Part shown: piece after piece, positions 1 to 12,860 of the stretch
Layout: each line of letters starts with the position of its first letter
How positions within the stretch are numbered: position 1 is the stretch's first letter
Origin: Paguma larvata
Lineage: Eukaryota; Chordata; Mammalia; Carnivora; Viverridae
Direction of reading: 5' to 3'
DNA: 64,000 nt
NCBI GenBank assembly: GCA_030068075.1
Contig: CM057844.1
Span: 16,290,001 to 16,354,000, forward strand
Program-made: the position numbers and the translations under genes
Notes under the pieces: model-generated
Seen by the model: only the letters and a program-made list of their open reading frames with translations
What the model was told of the DNA's origin: nothing
The model's database searches: none

Positions 1-1590
1 AGGGCAAGGAAAGAAGGGTGAGGGATGTACTCAGAGGAGCACAAGAGCTGGGGCAGGTTCGGCCATGGGCACGCTGCCCCTGGGGGTTCAATCATGAGAA
101 TTCCAGTAGCCGGCTTTTGTTTTAAAAGTTATATATATATACCGCATATACATGTCTCTATATACAAATATATTGTTAGATATGTGTTTCATAAATATAG
201 ATATTTATTTCCATACTTATTTCTATGCATTTATTTATACCTACCAGTTTAACAGGTGGCGAAAATAATGAATTTGTTTCATTTCCAGTCACTGCACAAA
301 TCAACGGTGTAGACAAGTGTGTATTTCGTTATCCTTGTTGAAGTATCTATACATAACTCTTTGGTGTCTAGTCGTGTATAACCAGGACACGGGTTACTAA
401 GAAAGCAGCACCAGTAGGGAGCTATCTGGGAGAAGAAAAAGTAAGACAGGTTGGCTGGGGTGTAAATCTAAGTGTATATCATTTTCTTTTTCCAATGGAA
501 ACTCCTCAAAGGAAAGGACTGCTACAGAATGAAAGGGACTGGAAATAAACAACAAAACATGTAACTTGAGACTTCAAGCATGATGGAGAACTTTTCTTTT
601 CCTGTTATTTTTCCTCTTTTTTAGAAATCTTGGCTGTCACAAAACCAGAGAAATTTAAAACTGAGTGACTCACTCCAGGACCCATCTCCTTTCTGATCTT
701 GCTTTTTTTAGGATTCAAAGTTAGCGGGGAAAGGCAAATGCATTATTTGACTTAAATTCAGAATGCATTGGCATTACTTACAGTGATTTTGAGAGCCTCT
801 GAACAAAGGAGAAAAGATTACTGCATTGACAGTGAAATTAGAGAATGGTGAGGGCGCATTATGTTGAGTTGGCAGTGAAGCCTTTGTAGCACACCTGTTT
901 TATGCAAATGATACAATAGCAGGAGAAAATCAGCAAGGCAGCATTGTTCTCAGTTGTTTTAAAGGCAAGGGGTCACGGAGACAATGCTGATATGGGTTCA
1001 TTTTTAATGGATTTAAAATTAGTTTCTAACCTATTGAAATCTTGCACAGCATGTGAAATGACTCGCTCTGAGTTATTGCCGAGAAGGAGCTGGAAAATGG
1101 AAAAAGCAGAAATATCCGAGTTTATTCTCCATAGAGCCTCTGCTGCCCTGGCCTCTTCACTCTCCATTCTGCAGAAAGCCCATGATTGCCTAATGGACAG
1201 CATCATTGAGGAGGATCTGAGCCCTAAAAGTCATCCAAAGAGGGTGTTCCATTCTCTAACCTGGCTCCTGGCCTACTTTTCACAAGTTATACACTGGGAT
1301 AATCTTTTTGTCATGCCATTGCTATGAGGCCAGATGTTACCCATTGGAACATAATCCACTTGAACACTCTCCATAAACATGCTGGTTGAGAAACAGGAGT
1401 AATTGCATCAAACCAGAAGGAATTCAGTGGGAAAATGATTGATCACAAAGAGACTGTTGGTCTCCCCCCGAGATTGTATGATTCCCATCAGATCGATGAT
1501 TTCTAACTTTCGTATTTAAGATATTCAAGGTGATCTGAAATATGAAGTTAGTTAAAGATTATATGACAAGATTCATTTTTACCCTTTTCT
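1..1590. other. Intergenic sequence, no recognised gene
   Basis: No repeat family or gene was recognised. Bases 130-250 are a TA-rich low-complexity stretch. A 127-codon open frame at 944-1327 (+) has no recognisable domain, no splice context and no similarity I know, so it is not called a gene. Confidence 0.5.
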
Positions 1591-2275
1591 GCTATTTTTA
1601 AAATGTTGTGTGTTGAAATCAACCCCAATGTCCCTCACTGGGCGAATGGAAAAAAAATTGTCATATGTTCTTATAATGGAATATTATTCAGCAATAAAAG
1701 AAGATGAGCTGTTAATAAATGAAGCAACATGGGTGAGTCTCAAATGCATTACAAGAGAAACAGTTGTACGTTGTATGATTCCATGTACATGATCTGGGAA
1801 ATTTTTTTTTAACTTTTTAACGTTTTTTATTTATTTTTGAGAGACATAGAGACAGAGTGTGAGCAGGGGAAGGGCAGAGAGAAAGGGAGACACAGTATCC
1901 GAAGCAGGCTCCAGGCTCTGAGCCATCAGCACAGAGCCCGACGCGGGGTTCAAACTCACAGACCGTGAGATCATGACCTGAGCTGAAGTCAGCCGCTCAA
2001 CCGACTGAGCCACCCAGGCGCCCCTGATCTGGGAAATTTTAAACTGTAGGGAAAAAATGAGATCAGTAGTTGCCAAAGGCTGAAACAGGTGAAGAGAATT
2101 AACTGTAGAGACAGTAGGGAATTACTAAAGTATAGAATTGTCCTTTATCTTAATTGTGATAGACGTTACATTACTATATATGCTGTATTTTGTCAAAACT
2201 CATAGAGTGGCACAGAAGAGTGAATTTTACTATACATAAACTACACATCAATAAACTTTATTTTAAAAATTGTTC
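1591..2275 (+). mobile_element. Old L1 fragment, 3' end
   Basis: The translation around 1640-1740 resembles the C-terminus of L1 ORF2 (a YYSAIKEDE-like motif followed by a W after a short gap). The sequence then runs into an AT-rich 3' end finishing in an AATAAACTTTATTTTAAAAA-like tail. It is strongly diverged and is split by the SINE at 1806-2025. Confidence 0.6.
1806..2025 (-). mobile_element. CAN-SINE (feline type)
   Basis: Full-length copy in reverse orientation: T-rich tail first, then the GA-rich body, then the tRNA-like head ending CCACCCAGGCGCCCC. It is flanked by a perfect 15-bp target duplication, gatctgggaaatttt, at 1791-1805 and 2026-2040. The perfect duplication suggests a fairly recent insertion into the old L1. 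Confidence 0.95.
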
Positions 2276-2777
2276 ATGGTGAAAATGACGTTTCCTTCTA
2301 ATTTTCATTAAAACAACAGCACACAACTCTTATTTTTCTTCCTGAAATACTCTGTGATGCCTGCCTGCTATGAGGTTCTATGACCTAATGTTCCTTCTGA
2401 GTTACAGATGTTACATGTTGCTTCCATTTGGTGACATAAAAGGAAGCGGAGGTCATAGCCTTTTTCTGCAACAATAAGGGATATTTTTGTTGAAGACCCA
2501 CCCGCTAGTTACCAATACAACATAATTAAATTTTTGAAATATTTCCCATACTGTTTTGAGGTTTTTTAGTTTTAACTAACAGAAATCTGCTTCAAACTAG
2601 AGTTAGGGGGAAAAAATCATAAAGCTAATAGGATAACACATGAAAGCCACAATATGACATTATGGTTAGAAACCTATTTAACTGGCCTGGATTCTCCAAA
2701 GAGATCAATGATATTCTGATGGTTTTAAAACATGGTATAAATTCTTTGGCACTATTCCTATTCAAAGTGGGTGGTCT

Positions 2778-2984
2778 GGGGCACCTGGGTGGCTCAGTTG
2801 GCTAAGCATCTGACTTCAAGTCAGGTAATGATCTCACAGCTTGTGAGTTTGAGCCCCGCATCAGGCTCTGGGCTGATAATCCAGAGCCTGGAGCCTGCTT
2901 CAGTTTCTGTGTTTCCCTCTCTCTGCTCTTCCCCCACTCATGCTCTCTCAAAAATAAATAAACATTAAAAAACATTTTTTTTAC
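2778..2984 (+). mobile_element. CAN-SINE
   Basis: Starts with GGGGCACCTGGGTGGCTCAG and ends in an A-rich tail. The flanking duplication agtgggtggtct (2766-2777) / agtggatggtct (2985-2996) has one mismatch. Confidence 0.93.
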
Positions 2985-3093
2985 AGTGGATGGTCTGTGT
3001 CCCCTCTTCTGTGACTGTCTTGATCCATACAGTACAGCAGAAGGGACACAGTGTGACTTCTCAGGCAAAGTCAGTAAAGGCCTTGCAACTTCT

Positions 3094-3318
3094 GGGGCGC
3101 CTGGGTGGCTCAGTCGGTTGAGCGTCCGACTTGGGCTCGGGTCATGATCTCGCGGTCTGTGAGTTCGAGCCCCACGTCGGGCTCTGTGCTGGCAGCTCAG
3201 AGCCTGGAGCCTGCTTCAGATTCTGTGTCTCCCTCTCTCTCTGCCCCTCCCCCACTCATGCTCTGTCTCTCTCTGTCTCAAAAATAAAATAAAACATTAA
3301 AAAAAATTAAAAAAATAA
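3094..3318 (+). mobile_element. CAN-SINE, young copy
   Basis: Very close to the family's usual sequence (GGGGCGCCTGGGTGGCTCAG head with intact A and B box regions and an A-rich tail). The perfect 18-bp target duplication aaaggccttgcaacttct lies at 3076-3093 and 3319-3336. Confidence 0.97.
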
Positions 3319-3339
3319 AAAGGCCTTGCAACTTCTACA

Positions 3340-3640
3340 ATGTAGTGTTAGAACACTTGGTTATGGAGTCTTAGCCTAACTATCCTCAGGCCACCATGTT
3401 GTAAGGAAGCCTAACCCACTTGGGAAGACCATGTATAGGTGTTCCAGTTGACAATCACAGCTGAGTCCAACCTTAGGGTCATCCCAGCTCAAGCAACAGA
3501 TATGAGAGTGAAGAAATCTTCAGATGATCCCAGGTCCCCAGCCATTTAAATGCTGAGGCTCAGGCATCATGGAACAAACACAAGCTCTCTTCATTGTTCC
3601 CTGTCCTTTTTTCTTTTTATCATAATAAAATGGCGATTGC
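3340..3640 (+). mobile_element. MaLR/MLT1-like LTR fragment
   Basis: The stretch containing 'ccaccatgttgtaaggaagcc', 'aggtgttccagttgaca' and 'gtcatcccagctcaa' resembles the internal part of old MaLR-class LTRs. A related fragment lies at 45190-45600. The subfamily is not certain. Confidence 0.5.
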
Positions 3641-5190
3641 TTAAGGACATTCAGTCATTAAGTTGTAGGATAATTTTCTATGCAACTGTAGATAACTATG
3701 AACAGGCAAAGGATGAAAAGCCAGAAACCAAACCACACCAAAACAAACAACACTAACAAAAAAAATCAGGGATTATTTTAGAATAAAGGAGACTAATGAA
3801 ACCTGACAACTAAAGACAATACATGACCTTGATTGCATTCTCGAAGCCACGAATAAAGAAAATATTAGGGACAAAGAGAGACATTCAAATAAAAAGTGTT
3901 GGGAAAAAAGAGTTAAAGTTATTTTATTAATAACTTTATTAAGCTTATTTTAACAAGGTTAAAATAAAAACTAAAAGAAAGAGAGAAGGAGTGAGCAGCC
4001 TTAAGCTCTGGAGTCATCCCCCTGGGTTCAAATTCTTTCTCTCCTGAGAACATAGGTAGTTAAATTCTCCCTTTAAATATAAAATCACTAAGAGTATGTA
4101 GTCCTATGATTGTTACAGGGATTGAAAGAAATAGTATATCATATGTAAAGTGGGTGGAATAGGTTCTGACTCAATAATGCTTGGTAAGAGTTATTACTAA
4201 TAGTGACTATTCCCAACACAAGAAAAGCCATTATGATCCTAGGCACCTGGTCCCTGTCTCCTTCTCAGCTTCTCTTCCTGATGCCTGCTTTAATCTCCCC
4301 TTGACTTTGCAATGTGGTTTGCCCTTCTTCTGATGCCCCTGTCTAACATTGCTGCCCTGTCTCTCTTGAGTTTCCCAGTCCTCTGTTCAAGCAACAGGTC
4401 CAGATACTTTCTTGTCTCTCATTCTCTCTCATAGATACCAGGAAAAGATAGTCTGATCCGATCTGGAGTCGTGTGAACACTCAGATCCTATCAGCTTTAG
4501 AAAGAAGTCAAACAGAGTTCTGCAGTAGAAAGACTGTTGAGACCCACCATCTCTTAGAAAACAACCCTAAGAAAGGGGAAATGGGCTCGGCAGACTCCTT
4601 CTTAATTGAAAGACAATTTTAATATAGACCGGTTGCGGAGATAAAATTATTTTAATTTCCAGGCCATGGAAATCATTTTAACTGCAAAAGTAAAAAATTT
4701 ATCTGATGTTTATAATCTTTTTTTTTTTTTTTGATGTTTATAATCTTAAGAGATGATCTGGTGAAATTGGGAAAGCAGACCTGGAAGGAGTATCTTGCCC
4801 TTCTAATTCTGTCATTTTTTAACCATTTGCCTTACAAAAAAATGGCTGTTTTGAAAGTGTTGCTTATCTTCTCTGATGCTTAGTAGCCTGAAAAAGACCA
4901 AAAGAGAGTGTATTGTTGACATCATTTTATGTCTTATGAAATAAATTATTTGTGGATCTAAGTTATTGCAAAACAATAATAAACTAGTATGATATCTTTA
5001 AAATATTTTAAGTGCACGATATATTCTTATAAAAATAGGAATATATTCTTGTAAAATTTCCAGTAAGGCATATGCTGCAGCTATAACTTTGATAGTCACA
5101 AATCAGATGTGTACAAAAATAAGTCTCTATTTTACCACTGTGCATATTTTCCTGGTCTCTGATGATCCATTTTCACTCATCACTGGAAAA
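3640..5190. other. Intergenic, AT-rich, no recognised gene
   Basis: Apart from the poly(A)-only insertion at 4705-4747, nothing was recognised. The short open frames are not supported by any domain. Confidence 0.5.
4705..4747 (-). mobile_element. Poly(A)-only retroposition scar
   Basis: A run of about 12 T (4720-4731) sits between two exact copies of gatgtttataatctt (4705-4719 and 4733-4747). Restoring the empty site gives ATCTT/AAG, close to the L1 endonuclease target. The structure fits an L1-driven insertion that copied only the poly(A) tail. Confidence 0.7.
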
Positions 5191-5800
5191 CTTAATATAG
5201 TTACTTCTGGTAGAATTGCTGGATTGAAAAGTATAAGGAATTAAAATTTTAATTATATAGCCAAATTACCCTCCAACATTTTAAGAGTCCTTGTCAAATT
5301 ACCAATTCACACTCCCACTGGCAACGAACGAGAACATCTATCTCCACACAACTTTGCCAAAGTAGATGCTTCAAACTTTTTTACATATGATGAATGCCAC
5401 TTGAGTTACAGTCTATTGTGGTGATTACCAATGAGTTTGAACACCAAACTTTGTTTAATTGTCCTTTTGTCATTGTTTTCTGTGAATTGAATGTATTGAT
5501 TTGTAGAATCTCTTTATATTTTTAAATGTTTATTATTTATTTTTAATTTTTTATATTTAGAGAGAGATAGCATGAGTAGGAGAGGGATAAACAGAGAGGA
5601 AGAGAGAGAATCTTAAGCAAGCTCTGCACTGTCAGCACAAAGAGCCCAATGTGGGCCTTGAACCCACAAACCATGAGATCATGACCTGAGCCGAGGTCAA
5701 GAGTTGGACTCCTAACTGACTGAACCACCCAGGTGCCCCTTTGGAAGTTCTTTAAATGTTCTAGATATTAATCACTTTTTTTTGTTGTTATATATTGGGA
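5190..5800 (-). mobile_element. Old L1 fragment, antisense
   Basis: Reads as the complement of the last part of L1 ORF2: 'ttctggtagaattgctgg', then 'attcacactcccactggcaa'. After the SINE it resumes with 'gttctttaaatgttctagat'. Compare the same regions of the full L1 near 23,010-23,390. Confidence 0.65.
5516..5740 (-). mobile_element. CAN-SINE
   Basis: Reverse-oriented copy ending CCACCCAGGTGCCCC, inserted in the old L1 fragment. The body is moderately diverged and no clean target duplication was found. Confidence 0.9.
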
Positions 5801-7350
5801 TGGGATGTTTTCAAAAAGGACATATTTGAACCTAAAACAAACAAATGAACAACCTTCTCCACAAGGGGTGGAGAAGACGGGTGGGGATTTGTAAGGGATT
5901 TCTGAAGAGAGCCTCTGCCCAATTTGAGTGCCATTAGTGCCTCACCTCTTGTCCCATGTGCCTCTCCTCGCTCACACCTAGTGAGCAATGTTATCCATAG
6001 GGTTGGGGAAAAGTGAACTGCTTGTCGTCTCTTGCTCAAGATGACTAGTGAAAGGCGGTAAAGGGTGGCATCTTGGAAGTAACTATCTTCTCACTCACAG
6101 CAGGTCCAGGAATGCAGGTGTCTTCCTAACTGTGCCCTCATACCATCTAAGAAGATGTGGGGACTCTAAATGTCTGAGGAGTGGTTCACTGGTTACCAGA
6201 GGCATGGTCCAGAGAGGCATGAATGCTATGGTTGGGGTTTTAGATGGATCATCTGGGTCTCTAAGGACCCTACTAAATTTCTCATGAGGGTCACCTTCAA
6301 ACATTAGCCAGGCCCAGAGGACAAGAAGTCAGTTGAGACAAAGACCATAGTAAGCAGGAATCTTCTTGCTTTATCCCTTTACCTCTACTTCCTTCTCCCC
6401 ACCTTTGACCACCAACCAGAGTCTAAACCCACAGCCAGCAAGAGGTTATGAGGTGAGAAGAGATAAAGAACAAACAGAAACCAACCATGTCCCCTTCCCT
6501 AAAGGCCAGGGGCATGCAAAATGCAGCACAGAACTGGAGAGGTGGAGGAGAAATCTTATCTTTGAATGAAGTTTTAAGTGTTGATTAATATCTTGAACTG
6601 AAATGGGGGTATGTTTTTGACTTAACATGAACTTAGCACAGAAAAGTCATGGGGCCTATTGAAGTTTCTCCCACTTAAATAATTTGTAGAATGTCAGCTC
6701 AAAGGCAAAAGTAAAGTTACTTGTTGTTATGTTCCAAACATCAAGGATTGGTTAAAACACATTGCAGATATTTTTTCCCTGGCCTGGCTTTCTTTATGCT
6801 ATAATACATTTGACTTTGTTTATGTTATAATATGTTTATAGACCTTCTCAACTCTAAGTCATCAAATCCATCTATTATTAGAAGGGCCTTCTTATCCTAA
6901 GATTATAAATATATTCACTTTTTTTAAAAAACTCATATCCCATATTTTAGTTTCCTACAACTGGTTTTGAGATGCATCTGGAATTCATTTTGTGAATATT
7001 GTTGTGGTGTCAAGCCTCTCTGGAAAATTGCCCTCAGCTGGAAAGAGCTGCCTCACTCAAGGTCACATTTCTTTCCCCAGGGGCAGCCCACATCCAATGA
7101 CTGATTCATGTGGGACTAAAACATAAGGGCTCCTTGACCACAAGGCTGACAGCTCTAAAGCATACTGCAACTCAGAATTCCCCTTCTGATTGATTGAGGC
7201 CACCGAGACTAGATTGCAATCCTTTCCCCATTGATACTTCCCTCACTTTCTCCTCGGGGATTGATCTACTGAACAACTCCCCAGTAAACTTCCCGTCAAC
7301 CAGTCTCTGTCTTAAAAATTGTTTCCTTGGGAACCTGATTTGCAACAAAT
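5800..7350. other. Intergenic, no recognised gene
   Basis: Open frames on both strands between 5788 and 6628 are short and lack domains. The segment 7020-7330, with a 'gtttccttgggaacctgat' end, looks like an old interspersed repeat, but I could not name it. Confidence 0.4.
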
Positions 7351-8200
7351 TTTAAGTAGTTAACTGGAATTTATTTTTCTGCCAAGTGCAGAATTCACAA
7401 TCTCAGTACCTTTTGTCGAACAATTAATCCTTTCAAGTCTATTCGGTCTACCTGACTCCTCAATTATATTTTTTAAAATTATTTCTCCACTCTTTAATTC
7501 TGTAGATTTAGAAAAAACCCTTTATCAGGCAAAGAAAGCTACTCATTATTATTTTTTTAAATAAAAACTATATTGGCCATTCTTTTGTTGATATATGTAT
7601 TTGTTTTTCCTCTTCGAGGTGAATTTTAAATATATTTTCTCTATCCCACATAAAAATTCTGATGAGGACTATATTTATTATTGCATTGAATTTAAGAAAT
7701 ACTATGTGGTGAATTACAATATTTACAATATTGAATTCTCTCATCTAAGAAGTTTGGATATATCTCTATATGTTCATGCATTATTTTCCCTTTTGTAGAG
7801 TTTTCCTATATATATATTACACTTATCTCTTGGTAGGTTTGTTTCTAAATGTTTTAGGATATTTATTACCATTTATGAAAGATATCTGAGACTTGTAGGT
7901 TAATCTTACATCTGACTTTGATAAATTCCCTTATAAGTTCTCATAATATTTTAATTAATACTCTTAGATTTTCTGGACAGATAATATCATCTGCAAATAA
8001 TGCTAGTTTTGTCCTTTCCTTTCTAGTTGTTATATTTAATTTCTTTCTTATTTTATTACATTGGCCATGATTACCAACACCATGATAAGGTCAGCAGCTA
8101 CCGTGTGTTGCTTAAGACTTTCATAGAAATTCCTCTTATATTTTATGAATAAATGTGATTTTTGCTGGAAGTTTCTAGTAGTTACCAAATATCTATTTAA
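7350..8200 (-). mobile_element. Ancient L1 ORF2 remnant, antisense
   Basis: Order and wording match the L1 antisense text at 23,650-24,500: a 'ggaatttatttttctg' block, then 'ggtaggtttgtttctaaatg', then 'tcatctgcaaataatg'. The last covers the complement of the reverse-transcriptase catalytic region. It is heavily diverged with no open frame. Confidence 0.65.
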
Positions 8201-9090
8201 GACTAAGTCTTAAGATTAAGTTATCCATGAGTAAATGGTAAAATAACAATAAAATGAGATGTACCCAGAAGTCAGAGAGAGGGTGATGGGTCTGACTGCC
8301 TTGAATAGGTGGCTTCTAGCCAAAAGAACACTGCAAGAAACAGATGGCAACTTGAACAGACAAGTTAACTGAATAAATATAGGGATGTAATAGGATTCAA
8401 TTATAAGACATAAAAATCTTTTGAGAACCAATGTGTTAAATTTTATGACTCAGGAGAGATACTGATAATGGAGAGTAGACACTGCTAAGTCCAGATACAT
8501 TAGGCAGGAAGATCCTGAGTAATAAGTACTATTAAACAAACAAACAAAAAATTACAAAGATTTTGACATCATGAAGAAAACGAAAATCTAATATGCAGTT
8601 AATTAGTAAGAACTCCAAACAGAGATAAAGAAACAGAGGAGAGGTAATAAATAATGAAAGAAATTTATTGTGAGTGAAAGTAAAAGTCTTCAGAGTTAAA
8701 GGACTGAACGAGCTCCTCACAGATCTGATGAAATAAGAGACCTGTTATATACCTTGGTAAAATTCCTCAACTTCAAAAATAAATATTTAGACAAGACTTA
8801 AGAAAGAAGAAAGTATCCTTTTTAAGAAAAGGAGAGATAATCATTTTGGCACTGTAGCTCCAAGGCAAACAAAAATATAAGGAACTTAGTTTTATGATAT
8901 TAATGTAATTCAAAGCACCAACAGGATAAGGGAACATTATGTGACATAAAAGGCACAATTACTGAAGAAGGTATAAAGATTATAAACCGATTAATATGGC
9001 AGTTAAATATGCAAAACTAAAGCAATTAGAAATGCAGGAAGATCATAACAAAAAGTAAAACTGTGGTGAGATATTATAAATACTACTTGA
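8200..9090. other. A-rich intergenic sequence, possibly L1-derived
   Basis: Plus-strand A-richness and wording around 8640-8900 faintly resemble the ORF1 region of very old L1s. This is not strong enough to call. No gene was recognised here or in 9353-9760. Confidence 0.3.
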
Positions 9091-9108
9091 AGAATCAGCA
9101 AGTCCTTG

Positions 9109-9275
9109 GCGAACCTGGGTGGCTCAGTCAGTTGGGCTTCTGACTTTGGTTTAGGTCATAATCTCCTAGTTCATGGGTTCCGGTCCCATGTTGGTCTCTG
9201 TGCTGACAGCTCAGAGCCTGAAGCCTGCTTCAGATTCTGTGTCTCCCTCTCTCTCTGCCCCTCCCCTGCTCACGT

Positions 9276-9314
<39 letters not shown>

Positions 9315-9334
9315 AATAAACATAAGAAAAAAAA
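9109..9334 (+). mobile_element. CAN-SINE with expanded (TC)n
   Basis: The head is diverged (gcgaacctgggtggctcag) and the CT body has expanded to a run of about 28 bp at 9282-9310. Flanking duplication agaatcagcaagtccttg (9091-9108) / agaatcagtaagcccttg (9335-9352), two mismatches. Confidence 0.93.
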
Positions 9335-9764
9335 AGAATCAGTAAGCCCTTGAACCAGGAGTAACACAATCAAAAATTGATTTCATGAGATAGCAAACAT
9401 TTACATGCTGAGCATGTGTAATTTTCTCATATGTAATCATTAATAAAAATTAATCATATAGTTGACCTCCCAAAACTGAAAAAAAAAAACAATGTTATAA
9501 GTCACATCTTCTCAAACTCTAAACATAAAAAATTCCAAAAACTGAATAACTGAAACAATTAAACATAATACCAACTAGCCTTTGAGTTAATTGGGAAAAC
9601 AAAGTTAACATGAAAATCTACATGTAAAGGACTATAAAAAGAAAACTTCACATCAGTTGAGACATAGCTGAAGTATAACCAGAGGAAAATACATATTCTG
9701 ATATACCTTTATTATCAAGAGAAGAAAAGAATAAAGAAAAAAATCTATATTTCAGAATCTTAGT

Positions 9765-9960
9765 GTATGCTAGAAAACATTCTGTGTTCTTTATTAAATT
9801 ATTTAATCCTCAAAAAGATCTTATGAGGTAGATATTATTATCCCTATTCTTTAGATGAGGAGACTGAGGCACAGAAAGATTAAACAGTTTGACAGATGTA
9901 ACACAGCTAGCAAGTAGTGGCACCAGTCTTTAAAACCAGTGAAATCTGGCTACCCATTAT
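9765..9960 (+). repeat. MIR element
   Basis: Contains the conserved MIR core: 'aatcctcaaaaagatcttatgagg', then 'gatgaggagactgaggcac', then 'acacagctagcaagt'. This is an ancient SINE shared across mammals. Confidence 0.88.
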
Positions 9961-9984
9961 GTTAAACTCATCTTAAGATGAGTT

Positions 9985-10620
9985 GGGAGAACACATTACT
10001 CAGTCATAAAAAATAATGAAATCTTGCCATTTGCAATAATATGAAAGGATCTAGAGAGTTTAATGCTGAGGAAAAAAGGCAGTCAGAGAAAGACAAATAC
10101 CATATGATATCACTCCTATGGAATGTAAGAAACAAAACAAATGAGCAAAGGAAAAAGAGAGAGAGGGGGAGACAAACCAAGAAAGACTCATAAGTACAGA
10201 GAACAAGCTAATGGTTACTAGAAAGGAGGTGGGTGGGGGATGGGTGAAATAGGTGAAGGGGATTAATTAGTACACTTATTACGATGAGCACTGAGTTATG
10301 TACAGAATTGGTTTTTCTTTTAAACTTTTTAATGCTTATCAATTTTTGAGAGGCGGAGAGACAGAGTGTGAGCAGGGGAGGGGCAGAGAAAGAGTGAGAG
10401 AAAGAATCCCAAGCAGGCTCTGAGCTGTCAGCACAGAGTCCAATTCAGTGTCTCAAACTCACAAACCATGATATCCTGACCTGAGCTGAAGTCCGACGCT
10501 TAACCAACTGAGCCCCCCAGGTGACCCAACGTATAGAATTGTTGAATCACTATTTTGTATACCTGCAACTAGTATAACAATGCATGTTAGCTATACTGGA
10601 ATTAAAATTTTTAAGAAAGA
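9985..10620 (+). mobile_element. L1 3' end
   Basis: Translates as the end of L1 ORF2 (a YSVIKNNEILPF-like segment). It continues through 'gtaagaaacaaaacaaatgagcaaag' wording and a G-rich tract (10225-10245) to an A-rich end. A SINE interrupts it. Confidence 0.75.
10311..10529 (-). mobile_element. CAN-SINE
   Basis: Reverse copy inside the L1 3' end. Flanking duplication gtacagaattg (10300-10310) / gtatagaattg (10531-10541), one mismatch. Confidence 0.93.
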
Positions 10621-11199
10621 AGTGGAGAGATCACAGACATCAATGAAAATGGAAAGAAGTAATGATAAAAAGATATAAAGTGAAATTTTAAAAACAGAAA
10701 TTAAAAAATATAGCATAATGGATAAATAAACCCTAGACCTAAAGTGTTGAAAATATATTTTTCAATATTTAATATGTATAAAATATTAAAAACATGTAAA
10801 ATAAATATAATTAGTAGATAAAATATAAGTAAAAAAATATTGCCCCAGAAGAATAATAAAGAAGGTATGTAGGTGTAAAGAGATGAAAGAAATGAAAAGA
10901 AATGACGTATGTAATTCTCTGATATAAAATTTAAAAATTTGGAGAAAATGCGTGCTTTTTGAGAAAAATGAAAATTAATGAAATTGACCTCCTAATGTGT
11001 GAAACACATGAATAGATTAATTGCTTAAGAAGAGGTTGAAAGCAAAATTGTTTTTTAAAAAACATGAAAATAAAACCCAAACTAAATGACTATGTTTCTC
11101 GGAATAATTCTAACATTATCTCCTTAACAGAGGAAAGATCTTGGAAAGCTACCTCTCTTCATTATATGAAGTTAGGATATCAAAAACTATACACTAACA
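10620..11199. other. AT-rich intergenic sequence
   Basis: Very A-rich on the plus strand, with no recognised gene. It may be internal sequence of the old plus-strand L1 that continues at 11430. Confidence 0.3.
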
Positions 11200-11368
11200 G
11201 GAGCATCTGGGTGACTCAGTTGGTTAAGCTTCCACTTTTGATTTCAGCTCAGATCATGATCTCAAGGTCATGAGATCAAGCCTTGAGTAGGGTTCCACGC
11301 TGAGTGTGGAACCTACTTAAGATTCTCTTTCTCTCTCTCTCTCTCTCTGCCCTCCTAAGCCCCTGGTG

Positions 11369-11409
<41 letters not shown>

Positions 11410-11415
11410 AAAAAG
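11200..11415 (+). mobile_element. CAN-SINE, older subtype
   Basis: Head 'gagcatctgggtgactcag' and a 'cacgctgagtgtggaaccta' body mark an older subtype than most copies here. It carries two (TC)n runs (11329-11347 and 11371-11400) and a poly(A) tail. Confidence 0.88.
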
Positions 11416-12349
11416 CATAACTAACAAAAACTAGGGTGGGTTTCAGGAATAATTGGACAGTACAGTATCAGAAAAATCTCTCCATTTATTATATTGTCAA
11501 CAAATTAAAGGGAAAAGCAAATATATCACATAGATATTAAAGGGAGATTTGAGAAAATTCAGCAACCATTGAAAATAAAAATGTAAATAAAGTAGAGAAA
11601 GAAGTTAATACTCTCAAACTTCAAAAGCTCATAGATACCATTCTCACTTACGAAGCACTAAATCTATATTATTAAAATAGTAAGACAGAGATGCCTGTAT
11701 TGTTATTATTCATCATTGCCTGAAAAGCAATAGGCTAAAATATTATTTTAAAAAATATGTACAATGATTTTTCTTATCTACAAAGCAAAAGAGATCTTAT
11801 TAAAAATTAACATAATTACTAAGGAAATTAGAATGCCAATAAATTTATGATAATCCATAGAAAGAGACAACTAAAAATAGAAGTAAAGAAATTTATACAT
11901 GCATATTAGGGGCAAAAATCAATAAAAAACTTGTAAATAATTTTGAAAATAAAGGTAAAGGATGTGTGTGAAGAAATTTATAAAATCATATTGAAAGATA
12001 TAAATTCATGTGACAGAATGGATATTAAAACCAGACAGGAAACTATGAAAAAAAAAAAAACCCAATGTTTCAGAATGTGATTTCTCAAATAATAAAACCT
12101 ACTTCAAAACCACTATGAACAAAATAACATATAGAATAGAATAGACTGGAAATCTCTCATATGTATCACTATATATGTAAGAATTTGATAAATGACAAAG
12201 GTGATATTAAACATAATGGGGGGATAACATTGGGCTTTTGAAATACAATAATGGGATATTGATTAATATATCTGAGGAATGACAGACTGAACTTCAACCT
12301 CATATCATAGTGCCAAATTAATTCCAGTTGGATTAAATATAGAAATTTT

Positions 12350-12597
12350 ATTTATTGATAGATTGATTTTTTTTTTAGTTTCACATTTGTTTTTTAAAAT
12401 TCCAGTTAGTTAACATATAGTGTAATATTAGTTTCAGGTATAGAATTTAGTGATTCAGTACTTGCATACAATACCCACTGCTCATCACAAGTGCCCTTCC
12501 TCATACCCATCACCCATTGAGTCCCATCCCTGACCCACCTCCCTCCATCAACCCTCTGTTTGTTCTCTACAGTTAAGAGTCTGTTTTATGGTTTTTA
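12350..12597 (-). mobile_element. L1 3'-end stub, antisense
   Basis: Carnivore L1 3' text in reverse: 'agttagttaacatatagtgt', 'cccactgctcatcacaagtg', 'catcacccattgagtccc'. A related copy lies at 38,290-38,400. Flanks 'atatagaaatttt' and 'atttagaaatgtta' look like a decayed target duplication. Confidence 0.8.
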
Positions 12598-12860
12598 ATT
12601 TAGAAATGTTAAAAGAAAGCATGAAACAATATGCATCATAGAGAGAAGTTTAGGAAACAATTTGGAAAAAATAGGGGTTATGGAAACCTTTTAAAACAAG
12701 AGAGGAAACCCAAGGAACTATAGAAGAAAAGATAAACATATTTGACTTATACAAATTTAAAATCTATGTAGTTATACTACATAATATTCAAAGAACTCTT
12801 ACAAATTAATAAGAAACAATTCATAGGAAACATAGACTGGTGATATAAAAAGCCAATCTG

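Noticed and set aside
944..1327. 127-codon open frame as a gene
   Set aside because: No domain, no splice partners, no promoter features, and a 77-codon frame lies opposite. Length is within chance expectation for 64 kb.
3094..3165. SINE heads as functional tRNA genes
   Set aside because: The A and B box-like segments are those of tRNA-derived SINEs. No cloverleaf with an intact anticodon arm can be drawn, and each head continues into a SINE body and tail.
9282..9310. (TC)n runs in SINEs as independent microsatellites
   Set aside because: They are expansions of the CT-rich SINE body, so they are described within the SINE entries.
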